Assembly (NCBI GenBank): GCA_945868935.1
Contig: CAMBNE010000023.1
Span: 1-9,396, forward strand
Origin: an uncultured Clostridia bacterium
GTDB taxonomy: Bacteria; Bacillota; Clostridia; Oscillospirales; Acutalibacteraceae
Direction: 5' to 3'
Length of the DNA: 9,396 nt
Part shown: piece by piece, positions 1 through 7,658 of the stretch
Numbering within the stretch: the stretch's first letter is position 1
Layout of the letters: each line of letters begins with the position of its first letter
Translations under genes and position numbers: made by a program
Notes under the pieces: model-generated
What the model saw: the letters and a program-made list of their open reading frames with translations, nothing else
Database searches by the model: none
Told to the model about the DNA's origin: nothing

Positions 1-3000
1 CATAAGGAATTCCTGAAGCTGATCCTCAATAGAAATAACCGAACATTCCTTCATCATTTGCTTTACATTAGCCTCAAAGCCGAATTCCTTATGGAGTTCA
101 ACCGCAAGCTTAATTACTGACAGAGAATTGAGTCCTGCAAACAAAAGATTATCAGTAACACTGAAATTATCATTGCCGAGAATTTTAGCAATAATTGAGT
201 GAATTTTCTTTTCAAGCAAGGTCATAGGCTTTGATGATGATTCGCTGTTCTGCGCTTTCTTTTCAGGCTTGGGCAATGCACGCTTATTGACCTTCTGATT
301 CTGATTAAGCGGAATTCTGTCAATCTGCATTGTTACGGCAGGCACCATATACGGAGGTTTGTTAGCAAGGATAAATTCATTTAATTTCTGAATATCTACT
401 TTCTCGTCCGAAACAACATAAGCCGCAATGAATTTTCCGCCGCTTGGCTCATCAAATGCCGCAACGGTTGCATCTTTTATTCCGTCAAATTCACGGATAA
501 TGCGCTCAACCTCGGACAGCTCAATTCTGAAGCCTCTGATTTTAACCTGACCGTCGTTTCTGCCGACAAAGTCTATATTGCCGTCAGGCAGGAATCTCAC
601 TATATCGCCCGTTCTGTAAACTCGTTCATAGCCTTTTTCATCGGTAAAAGGATTTTTGATAAAGGCTTTTTCGTTCTGTTCGGGGCGGTTGAGATAACCT
701 CTTGACACGCCGTGACCTGCGACCCACAATTCACCGGGAACACAGGGCGGCAAACGTCTGCCCTGCTTATCAACAACATATAGCTTTGTGTTGTCAAGAG
801 CCTTACCGATAGGCACACGGTCATAAAATTTGTCAAGTTCAAAAGCAGTTATGCAAACAGTACTCTCTGTAGGTCCGTAAAGATTTATCATCTTATGATT
901 TTTCGGTGGAGCAAGCGGCACAAGCTTTTCGCCTCCTACGGACAATTCACTTATTGAACTGTTGTCAATTTCAACAGCAAACTGTCTGCCCACCTGCGTT
1001 GTCATAAAACTGTGTGTTATACCGTTTTCGTTAAAGTACTTGTCAATAGCTACAAGGTCAAGACGGATTGCTTCATCAATGATATAGACAGTTGCACCTG
1101 TTGTCAGCGCAGGATACAAATCCATCATATCTGCGTCAAAGCCATAGCTTGCATAAGCCGCAACCCTTGACTGAGAAGTAAGATTGTAATAATTTCTGAA
1201 CCAGTTGCAGAAGGAAACTATATTTCTGTGTTCAAGCATACAGCCCTTTGGTGTGCCTGTTGAGCCTGAGGTGTAGAGCATAATAAATAAATCCCCAGGC
1301 TTTGGATTTGTGCTGATTTTATTGCATTCGGGAAGACTTGGAATGTCCTCAATAAGGAGTACCTTTCCCTTGTAATTCGGAACACGCTCAAGCAGGTCTT
1401 TGCCCGCAATCAACAGCTTTGCATCAGCATCCTGCATCATAAATTCAAGACGCTCCTGCGGATATGAGGGGTCAAGAGGCTGATATGCCGCACCGGATTT
1501 CAAAACACCAAGGGAAGCAAGCACCATATATTCACATCTCGGAATAAGAACGGAAACGACATCTTCCCTGCCGATTCCGAGCGAGGAAATATATGCTCCT
1601 ATCCTTTCCGAAATTTCGTCAACCTCTTTGTATGTATAGCTTTTATCAAGATATACAACGGCTGTGTTGTCGGGATTCTGCTGAGCCTGACGTCTGAACA
1701 GAGTTACAATATCGGTCTTTTCGTAATCTCTTTCGGTATTGTTAAAGCTGTCGAGAAGTGCAAGCTGTTCGCTGTCTGCTATATCAATATCACTTATGTT
1801 TTCTTTTCCGATAAATTCGGTTACCGTTTTTTCAAATGATTTCAAAAAGCTTTCTGCCGACTTTTCCTCATACAAATCTGCACGGTATTCAAATCTTAAC
1901 GAAAATTTTCCGTTAATTCTTGAAAGCTCTGCCGAAATATTTGCCTTTGCATCGGGAACATCTATACTGTCAGCAAATACTTCCTTTCCGCAGAAGTTAA
2001 TATTTCTGAATATATCACCCTGATATGCAAAAATTGTCGGCGGATTTATCTGTAAATCAGAGCATATGTCTGCATATGAATACAAATCATATTTTTTGTT
2101 GTTTTGAAGCTGTGAGTCAAGATTCTTCAGAAATCCCACAATACTTTCGTTATTACTGAAATTACAGTAAACAGGCAGGGTTTTTACGAACATTCCGCAG
2201 GAATTTGAGAGTTTTTCATTACGTCCGTTATAAATTGTTGCAAAAAGGCTTTCCTCAGCTCCCGAAAATTTTGCAAGCAAAAAGCCGTAAACACCGCAGA
2301 AGAATGTGCTTGTTTTTATACCGTTTTTACGGCAGAACTTTCTGATATCGTCAGCGTTAAATGAGGTGAATTTGTAATCAACTGCTTTTGCAAGTGATTC
2401 TCCGTCATTTTTGTCATTCATCATAACGGAATCAAGCTCAATGCCGCCGAAAACAGAATTATAGTATTCCTTTGCCGCTTTAAACTCATCTGTCTTTAAT
2501 CTTTCCTCTTCTTCATCCGAAACATCGTTTCCTGTAAAATGCTCCGGTTCAAGCGGCAGACCGTTGTAGGCTCTGTCAACGTCATTCAAAAAAATCTTAG
2601 CTGACGAGCCGTCAAAGATAATATGGTGAAAATCGCAGAAAAGCATTACATATGAATCAAGGCTTATGATACAGCACCGATAAAGTCTTTCACTGAGTAA
2701 TTCGAAAGGATAAACAAGACTTTTCCTGTCAAAATCAGCGTCGTGCATTTCTTTAACTTCCACCTGTGCCGGTTCATCGGACGAAAGCTTGTAAACAACT
2801 CCGTCGCTGTCGGCAGTTAAGCGGGATTTAATGTACGGATGATTTTCAATAACTGCTTCAACCGCCTGCTTAAGTCTTGTAATGTCGATATCCTTGTCAA
2901 GCTTTAAATACAACGGAATATTGTAAGCAATACTGCTCGGATTGTTCAGATAATCAAAATAAATTCCGTACTCTGTCTTTGAAAGAACAGTCTTTTTTGA

Positions 3001-3009
3001 TTTATTCAT
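1..3009 (-). CDS. Nonribosomal peptide synthetase, first C-A-T module (3' part outside window)
   Basis: This is the first 1003 residues of an NRPS, still open at the window edge. Seen: a condensation domain (about 1-430) with intact HHIIFDG at 128-134; an adenylation domain (about 455-925) with TSGSTGTPKG at 580-589, YGPTE at 711-715, YRTGD at 798-802 and the A10 lysine K906 in NQNQKVNK; and a carrier domain (from about 935) with phosphopantetheine serine S962 in AGLNSLS. The protein activates an amino acid, loads it on the carrier and condenses it with an upstream donor. Starting with a complete C domain suggests that the donor, or an acyl group, comes from elsewhere. Manual alignment to GrsA gives the pocket D625 A626 M629 Q672 S690 G692 L710 V718 C719 K906. 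It partly resembles glycine-type codes, but the substrate is not secure. The ATG at 3009 follows AGGGG; the ATG at 3014 hits a stop after two codons. It is the third gene of the STAS-MATE-NRPS operon, 59 bp after the exporter. Confidence 0.95.
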   Translation of the reverse strand, partial: MNKSKKTVLSKTEYGIYFDYLNNPSSIAYNIPLYLKLDKDIDITRLKQAVEAVIENHPYIKSRLTADSDGVVYKLSSDEPAQVEVKEMHDADFDRKSLVYPFELLSERLYRCCIISLDSYVMLFCDFHHIIFDGSSAKIFLNDVDRAYNGLPLEPEHFTGNDVSDEEEERLKTDEFKAAKEYYNSVFGGIELDSVMMNDKNDGESLAKAVDYKFTSFNADDIRKFCRKNGIKTSTFFCGVYGFLLAKFSGAEESLFATIYNGRNEKLSNSCGMFVKTLPVYCNFSNNESIVGFLKNLDSQLQNNKKYDLYSYADICSDLQINPPTIFAYQGDIFRNINFCGKEVFADSIDVPDAKANISAELSRINGKFSLRFEYRADLYEEKSAESFLKSFEKTVTEFIGKENISDIDIADSEQLALLDSFNNTERDYEKTDIVTLFRRQAQQNPDNTAVVYLDKSYTYKEVDEISERIGAYISSLGIGREDVVSVLIPRCEYMVLASLGVLKSGAAYQPLDPSYPQERLEFMMQDADAKLLIAGKDLLERVPNYKGKVLLIEDIPSLPECNKISTNPKPGDLFIMLYTSGSTGTPKGCMLEHRNIVSFCNWFRNYYNLTSQSRVAAYASYGFDADMMDLYPALTTGATVYIIDEAIRLDLVAIDKYFNENGITHSFMTTQVGRQFAVEIDNSSISELSVGGEKLVPLAPPKNHKMINLYGPTESTVCITAFELDKFYDRVPIGKALDNTKLYVVDKQGRRLPPCVPGELWVAGHGVSRGYLNRPEQNEKAFIKNPFTDEKGYERVYRTGDIVRFLPDGNIDFVGRNDGQVKIRGFRIELSEVERIIREFDGIKDATVAAFDEPSGGKFIAAYVVSDEKVDIQKLNEFILANKPPYMVPAVTMQIDRIPLNQNQKVNKRALPKPEKKAQNSESSSKPMTLLEKKIHSIIAKILGNDNFSVTDNLLFAGLNSLSVIKLAVELHKEFGFEANVKQMMKECSVISIEDQLQEFLM

Positions 3010-3068
3010 TTCATTCACCCCTAAAAATTATTTTTTATACAGACAACACTTAAATGCAATCTTCTGTT

Positions 3069-4829
3069 TTAAATTTTAATTACCAATCTGTTAAATCCCA
3101 GGACACTTGAATATTCAACACTTTTAGAAACAGCTTTTACTACCTGAATTTCCGAAAGTGTTTTTTGTTCACTGTCATTTGAAACAATATCATACGGCTC
3201 ACCGTTATCACGAATAGAAATTATTGCGTCATTTCCGTCAATCATAATACGTATATCAATATCTGCTTTTTTCTTCTTACCGGTACGCTCTGCGATATCT
3301 GCCGAAATTCCTTCAACTGCTACTGCTATTCTGTTAGCAACGTTTTTATCAATATTGTGACTTGTAAGAAACGATGTTAAATATAAAGAAACACCGGAGG
3401 CGTTTTCCTTTGAGCCTTTGAAAGACAATGAAACAATCTCATTATTATCATTGGATTCAATAAGATAAAAGCTGTCATACTTACCTTTTGATTTTCTTTT
3501 GATAACGAGGGTTATAAAATATAATACAATCAAAGTGCCGACCTGAGCTACCACAAGTGAAATCCACACACCTGTTATTCCGAAAAATACTGAAAGAATC
3601 AGGGCTGAAGGAATCAGTATTACAATGCCGTTGACAACAGCAATAGTTGTTGATAATGTCTTTCTCTGAGTTGCCATATAGTAATACAGAAACAGAAAAG
3701 AAAAGGCAAGCGCAGGAAACGACAGAGCGTTTATCCTTAGTGCTGGAACTGCATTTGCAATATCGCTTTCGGCAGTTATTCCGAAAAGCTTTATTACAGG
3801 TTCGGGCGCAGCCAAAATAAACAGCATAGTTACAACGCTTACTACCGCAAGAATTGTGAATGCCCGTCTGAATGCATACCGTATTCCGTCAAAATCCTTT
3901 TCTCCCAGACAAACGCCGATAATCGGTATCATTGTCTGCGACGCACCCGTTATGAACATTGACATAAAAATCTGACTTGATGAGCATATTGAATACGAAG
4001 CCATTGCATCTCTTCCGCCTGTACTCATGATAATCCAGTTGAGGAAAAGCATTTTGACCGTTATAAGAAGCGTTCCCAACGCACCGGATAATCCGACTGT
4101 AATCAGTTCGGAAAAAATTTCCAAAAACTTTTTCGGCGCTTTCAGAATTGAAAAGTCAAAATGCAGAGTGCTCTTTTTGGAAACGAAATGCGTAATCATC
4201 ATAACAAAGCCTACAGCATAGCCTGTAACGGTTGCTATTGACGAGCCTGCAATTCCCATATCAAAAACACCCATATATACATAATCCATAATCAGATTTA
4301 CTATATTAGCCACAATAATTATATTTGAAGCAAATCTCGGTCTGTTGTCGGTTCTGATAAAATAAGATGAACACAGCAGAATCAGATTAAGAGGTGTTCC
4401 GATTATAAACGGTATGTAATACTGATATAAAAGCGGATTCAAAATCTTATCCTTAGTAAGTAAAGAGCATATTCCGCCCGCAAGCGGAAGCTGTATTGCC
4501 ATCAGTACGACACATAATAGCACAACTGCAATAAATGTTGTCGTAAAGATGCGGTTTACAAGCGTTTTGTCATTCTTGCCCTTTGCAACGGCTATAACGC
4601 TTGAAGCTCCGAGTCCGAACAGAATTGTCAGCGAAAAATAGAGCTGAGCAACAGGAGATAACAGGTTTATTGCAGCCAGAGCATTCTTACCGAGAATATT
4701 GCCGGCTATTATTGAATCGACAATCATTGCAATATTTGTAGCCATAGCCGTAAGAACGGTAGGCAAAAAATATTCCGAATACTTTCTGTTTATTGTGACA
4801 GAATTACGTTTTAACGCTGTTTCATTCAT
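3069..4829 (-). CDS. MATE-family exporter fused to a C-terminal RsbW-like ATPase-fold domain
   Basis: Residues 1 to about 445 are a polytopic MATE (MatE) antiporter with about twelve hydrophobic segments in two similar halves, normally exporting drugs or peptides with Na+ or H+ influx. A charged linker (KRKSKGK, 444-450) leads to a soluble domain of about 120 residues (465-586) resembling the HATPase_c_2 fold of RsbW/SpoIIAB anti-sigma kinases. Its N-box region is VAVEGISAD (E506, with D511 where Asn is expected), the G1 box is RDNGEPYD (D541, G543), and the end follows the VEYSSVLGFNRLVI pattern. The GGxG loop expected near 556-562 is absent (TLSE), so ATP binding is doubtful. At 586 residues it is some 130 longer than an ordinary MATE protein. 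The ATG at 4829 has an AGAGAG site; the gene lies 21 bp after the STAS gene and 59 bp before the NRPS. The likely cargo, by context, is the NRPS product. Confidence 0.93.
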   Translation of the reverse strand: MNETALKRNSVTINRKYSEYFLPTVLTAMATNIAMIVDSIIAGNILGKNALAAINLLSPVAQLYFSLTILFGLGASSVIAVAKGKNDKTLVNRIFTTTFIAVVLLCVVLMAIQLPLAGGICSLLTKDKILNPLLYQYYIPFIIGTPLNLILLCSSYFIRTDNRPRFASNIIIVANIVNLIMDYVYMGVFDMGIAGSSIATVTGYAVGFVMMITHFVSKKSTLHFDFSILKAPKKFLEIFSELITVGLSGALGTLLITVKMLFLNWIIMSTGGRDAMASYSICSSSQIFMSMFITGASQTMIPIIGVCLGEKDFDGIRYAFRRAFTILAVVSVVTMLFILAAPEPVIKLFGITAESDIANAVPALRINALSFPALAFSFLFLYYYMATQRKTLSTTIAVVNGIVILIPSALILSVFFGITGVWISLVVAQVGTLIVLYFITLVIKRKSKGKYDSFYLIESNDNNEIVSLSFKGSKENASGVSLYLTSFLTSHNIDKNVANRIAVAVEGISADIAERTGKKKKADIDIRIMIDGNDAIISIRDNGEPYDIVSNDSEQKTLSEIQVVKAVSKSVEYSSVLGFNRLVIKI

Positions 4830-4850
4830 AATATCACTCTCTTTAGAATA

Positions 4851-5159
4851 CTATGCTTTATCTATCTCAAGAAAACTGTCCATTCCTGTCATGGTAAATA
4901 CTTCCATAATCATATCATTTACATTAATCAGTTTAAGCTGTCCGCCCTGAGCAGTCAGTTTCTTATAAAGCATTAAAATAACTCTGAGTCCTGCACTTGA
5001 TATATACTCAAGTGCTCTCATATTAAGAGTAACCGTTTCAATTTCATCAAAAGAATTACGGTTAATCTCATCCTCCAACTGCGGCGAGGTAATAGTATCA
5101 AGCCTGCCGCTTAATGAAATGATAAGATTCTGATTACTGATATTGGTTGTGATTTGCAT
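4851..5159 (-). CDS. STAS-domain protein, anti-sigma factor antagonist type (RsbV/SpoIIAA-like)
   Basis: This 102-residue single-domain STAS protein keeps the family landmarks: SLSGRLDTITSPQLE (15-29), TLNMRAL (44-50) and EYISSAGLRVIL (51-62), in which S55 aligns with the phosphorylated serine of SpoIIAA. STAS antagonists of this class bind RsbW-type kinases when unphosphorylated and are released on phosphorylation. Here the candidate partner is the RsbW-like tail of the next gene's exporter, 21 bp downstream. The start is the ATG at 5159, because GGAGGT lies 6 nt upstream. An in-frame ATG at 5183 would add eight residues but has no Shine-Dalgarno and falls almost on the predicted transcription start. 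It is the first gene of the operon. No phosphatase of the SpoIIE/RsbU class is in the window. Family assignment is firm; the pairing is inference. Confidence 0.93.
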   Translation of the reverse strand: MQITTNISNQNLIISLSGRLDTITSPQLEDEINRNSFDEIETVTLNMRALEYISSAGLRVILMLYKKLTAQGGQLKLINVNDMIMEVFTMTGMDSFLEIDKA

Positions 5160-5165
5160 AATAAT

Positions 5166-5171
5166 ACCTCC
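5166..5171 (-). promoter_or_regulatory. Ribosome binding site of the STAS gene
   Basis: GGAGGT on the minus strand lies 6 nt before the ATG at 5159. It decides the start of the STAS gene against the longer reading from 5183. Confidence 0.85.
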
Positions 5172-5190
5172 AACGTAATGCATTTGTTTA

Positions 5191-5219
5191 ATTATAACAG
5201 AAATTTTGTAAGATTACAA
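5191..5219 (-). promoter_or_regulatory. Promoter of the STAS-MATE-NRPS operon
   Basis: On the minus strand there is a perfect -10 TATAAT (5196 down to 5191) with an extended TGT element (5199-5197). A -35-like TTGTAA (5219 down to 5214) lies 17 nt upstream and matches TTGACA at four of six positions. Initiation would fall near 5184, giving a leader of about 25 nt that carries the GGAGGT site. The pattern is that of housekeeping sigma factor; no alternative sigma-B/F motif was seen, although the operon encodes anti-sigma-type proteins. Confidence 0.75.
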
Positions 5220-5300
5220 GAATAATTAATTAGTTTAATTGCAAGTTCATAAGTACATTACAAACAAATAAGACTATCAAAATATTGACAAATAATAATG

Positions 5301-5342
5301 GTTAAGAAAAACAAGCGACAGCTTGATTTGCTGTCACTTGTT
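5301..5342 (-). terminator. Rho-independent terminator of the amidohydrolase gene
   Basis: Arms 5310-5322 and 5330-5342 form a 13-bp stem around a 7-nt loop. The one imperfect pair on the plus strand (C316/A336) becomes a G-U wobble in the minus-strand RNA. The minus-strand 3' side runs into TTTTTCTT, so it acts for right-to-left transcription. It lies about 140 bp after the amidohydrolase stop and about 90 bp before the STAS promoter, separating the two units. Confidence 0.85.
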
Positions 5343-5482
5343 CAACTAACTTATTCCTTTTTCAGGGTTACCCCAACTATTGACAAAGAGCCCTCAGAAC
5401 CTCTGCAATATGTGGCGATTTTTTGCGTTGCAATACTAAACTATAAGGATGTTTCAGATAAGCAAACAAAATAGCTTGGTGC
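5343..5482 (-). other. Orphan coding-like frame between amidohydrolase stop and terminator
   Basis: No start or RBS is visible, but one minus-strand frame is open from within the end of the amidohydrolase gene (about 5489) to a TAG at 5379-5377. It ends LKHPYSLVLQRK...AEVLRALCQ and reads like real protein. It is out of frame with the amidohydrolase. It could be the fossil tail of another gene or a dispersed repeat, or simply chance. I do not recognise a family. The same stretch carries TATTGACAAA at 5378-5387, repeated directly at 5283-5292 on the other side of the terminator. Confidence 0.3.
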
Positions 5483-6874
5483 TTATGTTGTTTCAGCCTC
5501 AAGAATTTCCGGTGTGATTTCCGGTGGTATCGGGCAATGATACGGATGATTTCCTGTCTTCTCTTTTAACTGTTTCCATGCGGTTTCTATGATTTCGGGG
5601 TTATTGCAAACATCAATAGCCGTTGCTGCGATAATCTGACCGGCATATAACATCCCCTTGTGCGCAAAATCGCTCTTGCCGCAGGCGACAGCCTGCCAGC
5701 TGTGGGCAGCAGTTCCTACCGGCCAAGTGCTTGTGCCGCACTGTGAAACAGGACAAACCCAGCTCACATCTCCGACATCGGACGAACCCGGAATCGGAAT
5801 GTTTCCCGACTTGTTCCAATTTTTGGGCTTTAAATCAAACACATTTTCAGGAACTCTGCCGTCAGGTATCTGCGTTTTGACGATTTCACGAGCAAACGCA
5901 ATATCGTCGGCACACTCAACAGGGTTTGGAATTTCGCACATATTATTATACATTACCTCATCCAGCGCAGGAATCAGCACTGTATTGCTGGTTCCTTTCA
6001 GGAATTTGATTTCAACCTGTGTTTCGGTCATCATGGCTGCGCCTTTTGCTATATTATTGACACGCTCATAAAGATTAGAAAGTTCAGGTGCAAATGGCGC
6101 TCTTATCTGATACAGTGCCGATGCATAGGGCTGGACAATATTTGGCGAAATTCCTCCGGCGTTCGTTATAGCGTAATGAATTCTTGCAGTTGACGGAATA
6201 TGCTCTCTTAGGAATTGAACCCCTATATTCATCAACTCAAGCGCATCAAGTGCGCTTCTTCCCGCCTCCGGCGCTGCCGCCGCATGAGACGCTTTACCGG
6301 TAAAGCTATAACGGATGGAATCATTAGCCAGAACCGGTCCGGGAGGCATCATATTGCAATTGTTAGGATGCCAGCTTAATGCCAAATCAAGTTGATTAAA
6401 GCAGCCCTCCCGAGCCATAAATGTTTTTCCGCTTCCGCCCTCCTCGGCAGGGCATCCGTAAAACACCACAGTTCCGGTTTTTCCTTCCGTTTCCAGATAA
6501 TGCTTAAAGCCAACTGCGCCCATTAGTGCACCGACTCCAAGAAGATTATGACCGCAGCCGTGTCCGTTTCCGTCTTTCACCAAAGGCTCCTTAACGGAAA
6601 CACCCGCCTTTTGACTCAGCCCTGCAAGTGCGTCATACTCTCCCAGAAAGCCAATCACAGGCTTTCCGCTTCCCCATTCGGCATGGAATCCAGTCTTCAG
6701 ACCGACCTCTCCAACGGTTATTGAAAAGCCTTCATTTTTCAGAAAAGCAACATAATCCTTTACTGATTGCTTCTCTTTGAACCGAATTTCAGCATTTTCC
6801 CAGATTTTATCACTCAACTTATAAAAGTCCTCAGCTCTTTCCTCCAGATACTGAATCACCGACCACTTATCCAT
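5483..6874 (-). CDS. M20-family amidohydrolase, AbgB-like (p-aminobenzoyl-glutamate hydrolase subunit B type)
   Basis: This 463-residue metallopeptidase-fold amidohydrolase resembles E. coli AbgB (about 481 residues) over its whole length. Seen: GEYDALAG (78-85); GNGHGCGHN (102-110) with metal-ligand candidates H105, C107 and H109; GCPAEEGGSGKTF (140-152) with catalytic E144/E145; H169 in SWHP; then SHAAAAP, HYAITNAGGISPN, SSDVGDVSWV and a PYHCPIP end, all AbgB-like. AbgB with AbgA cleaves p-aminobenzoyl-glutamate, a folate breakdown product. No AbgA or transporter is nearby, so the true substrate may be another N-acyl amino acid. The ATG at 6874 is chosen because AGAGGAG lies about 8 nt upstream; an in-frame GTG at 6904 would add ten residues but has no RBS. 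It is a cytoplasmic, single-gene unit with its own terminator. Confidence 0.92.
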   Translation of the reverse strand: MDKWSVIQYLEERAEDFYKLSDKIWENAEIRFKEKQSVKDYVAFLKNEGFSITVGEVGLKTGFHAEWGSGKPVIGFLGEYDALAGLSQKAGVSVKEPLVKDGNGHGCGHNLLGVGALMGAVGFKHYLETEGKTGTVVFYGCPAEEGGSGKTFMAREGCFNQLDLALSWHPNNCNMMPPGPVLANDSIRYSFTGKASHAAAAPEAGRSALDALELMNIGVQFLREHIPSTARIHYAITNAGGISPNIVQPYASALYQIRAPFAPELSNLYERVNNIAKGAAMMTETQVEIKFLKGTSNTVLIPALDEVMYNNMCEIPNPVECADDIAFAREIVKTQIPDGRVPENVFDLKPKNWNKSGNIPIPGSSDVGDVSWVCPVSQCGTSTWPVGTAAHSWQAVACGKSDFAHKGMLYAGQIIAATAIDVCNNPEIIETAWKQLKEKTGNHPYHCPIPPEITPEILEAETT

Positions 6875-6994
6875 TTGTAAATCTCCTCTCTTTGATTTGT
6901 TCACCGGTTTATGTCATTCCCAATTTTTCTCAAAAATGAATTTATTTTCTTATTAACTCAGAACGTTGATAAATATTACTAAAACTTCTTATTT

Positions 6995-7028
6995 ATTATA
7001 TTATCACAATTCTTAAGACTCCACAATA
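6995..7028 (-). promoter_or_regulatory. Possible promoter of the amidohydrolase gene
   Basis: Minus-strand TATAAT (7000-6995) overlaps an alternative extended -10, TGTGATAAT (7007-7000 region). Neither has a good TTGACA-like box at 16-18 nt. The leader to the ATG at 6874 would be about 115 nt. Nothing else is visible in 6905-7092 except AT-rich DNA. Confidence 0.3.
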
Positions 7029-7092
7029 GAATTTTTATAAATTCTTGATGTTCATTATTGCAAAAACAATTTTACAAATCACTCCTCTCAGA

Positions 7093-7196
7093 ATATCAAT
7101 CGCCCCTGAAACGACAAAGCTGTTGATTAAGCTTTTAACTCAACCAACAGCTTATATATATGAAAACAAATATCAGTAGTTCGGAACGATTGATAT
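7093..7196. repeat. Nested inverted repeat, about 104 bp, no gene
   Basis: Outer arms ATATCAATCG (7093-7102) and CGATTGATAT (7187-7196) are a perfect 10-bp inverted repeat. Inside, AAGCTGTTG (7117-7125) and CAACAGCTT (7145-7153) form a perfect 9-bp stem. An alternative inner pairing (GTTGA..TTAA with TTAA..TCAAC) overlaps it. TATCAGT is repeated directly at 7171-7177 and 7194-7200. The plus-strand side runs into a T-rich tract (7200-7220). It could be a structured RNA, a small MITE-like relic or a recombination site; no open frame or clear promoter supports a choice. Confidence 0.45.
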
Positions 7197-7209
7197 CAGT
7201 TGTTTTTAT

Positions 7210-7371
7210 TTAATTTTTATCGTTTACTTTTTTGATAATCTTACCGATTTCAGAGATTACATTAACGGTAACAGCATTTCCTGCCAACTTGTAAAGCCTG
7301 CTGTCGGATACAATTCTTTTTGTTCTTTCAGCTATTCTGTGCTGTCCTTCATATACGTTTAAGTTATGCAT
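7210..7371 (-). pseudogene. C-terminal fragment of a C5-cytosine DNA methyltransferase
   Basis: A 53-residue frame from ATG 7371 to TAA 7210 holds SDSRLYKLAGNAVTVNVIS (22-40), the motif X pattern (YK..GNaV.vnV) near the C-terminus of Dcm/HhaI-type cytosine-5 methyltransferases, followed by a short helix EIGKIIKK. Whole enzymes have about 300-400 residues, and the PCQ, ENV and target-recognition parts are missing. An in-frame TAG lies two codons upstream of the ATG, and AGGAG touches the ATG without spacing, so translation as a free peptide is unlikely. Probably the tail of a phage or restriction-modification methylase left after deletion. Confidence 0.7.
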
Positions 7372-7586
7372 CTCCTATTTATTTAGTTTTTGATTAAAGC
7401 AAATCCTTTCCGTCAAGTGCAGTAAGCACCTCAAACAACTCTGACCGGAAAAAGCATTCATATTGATTAAAATTTCCCTCGCTTCATGGTTATGAATATT
7501 CAATTTTAATCCTTGCGAGCCTTTCTGAAATCATCAACAGCTCCTGTACACATAACCTACCTCTTTAAATTATTATTTTTTTGCAT
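7372..7586. other. Gene-free decayed stretch
   Basis: No intact gene. On the minus strand three short frames look partly coding. One (7394-7483) ends RSELFEVLTALDGKDLL before a TAA. A second reads KLNIHNHEAREILINM and is in phase with the methyltransferase fragment but stops at TAG 7377. A third is MISERLARIKIEYS. The jumps between frames suggest frameshifted remnants of a gene once upstream of the methylase. I do not recognise it. Confidence 0.3.
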
Positions 7587-7621
7587 AAAAAAGAGCTGAA
7601 ATTATATTTCTATAACTTCAA
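7587..7621 (-). terminator. Rho-independent terminator downstream of the small ORF and IS element
   Basis: Arms 7596-7606 and 7611-7621 form an 11-bp stem in the minus-strand RNA, with two G-U pairs and a GAAA tetraloop, followed by CTC and six U (7592-7587). It would end transcription from the tnpA/small-ORF unit before the methylase relic. Confidence 0.75.
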
Positions 7622-7658
7622 CTTTGTATATTAATATTGGTTTTTATTCAGTATTAGT

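Noticed and set aside
1739..2023. Plus-strand open frame inside the NRPS
   Set aside because: It is antisense to a continuous, motif-rich NRPS frame and has no family signature; the same holds for frames at 600-842 and 1218-1409.
4027..4950. Plus-strand frames antisense to the MATE and STAS genes
   Set aside because: They lie opposite well-supported domains and have no RBS or recognisable product.
5285..5385. Two plus-strand TTGACA hexamers as promoters
   Set aside because: No TATAAT-like box at 16-18 nt and no plus-strand gene downstream.
5613..6071. Frames on both strands inside the amidohydrolase gene
   Set aside because: The AbgB-like frame is conserved along its whole length; these are out-of-frame shadows.
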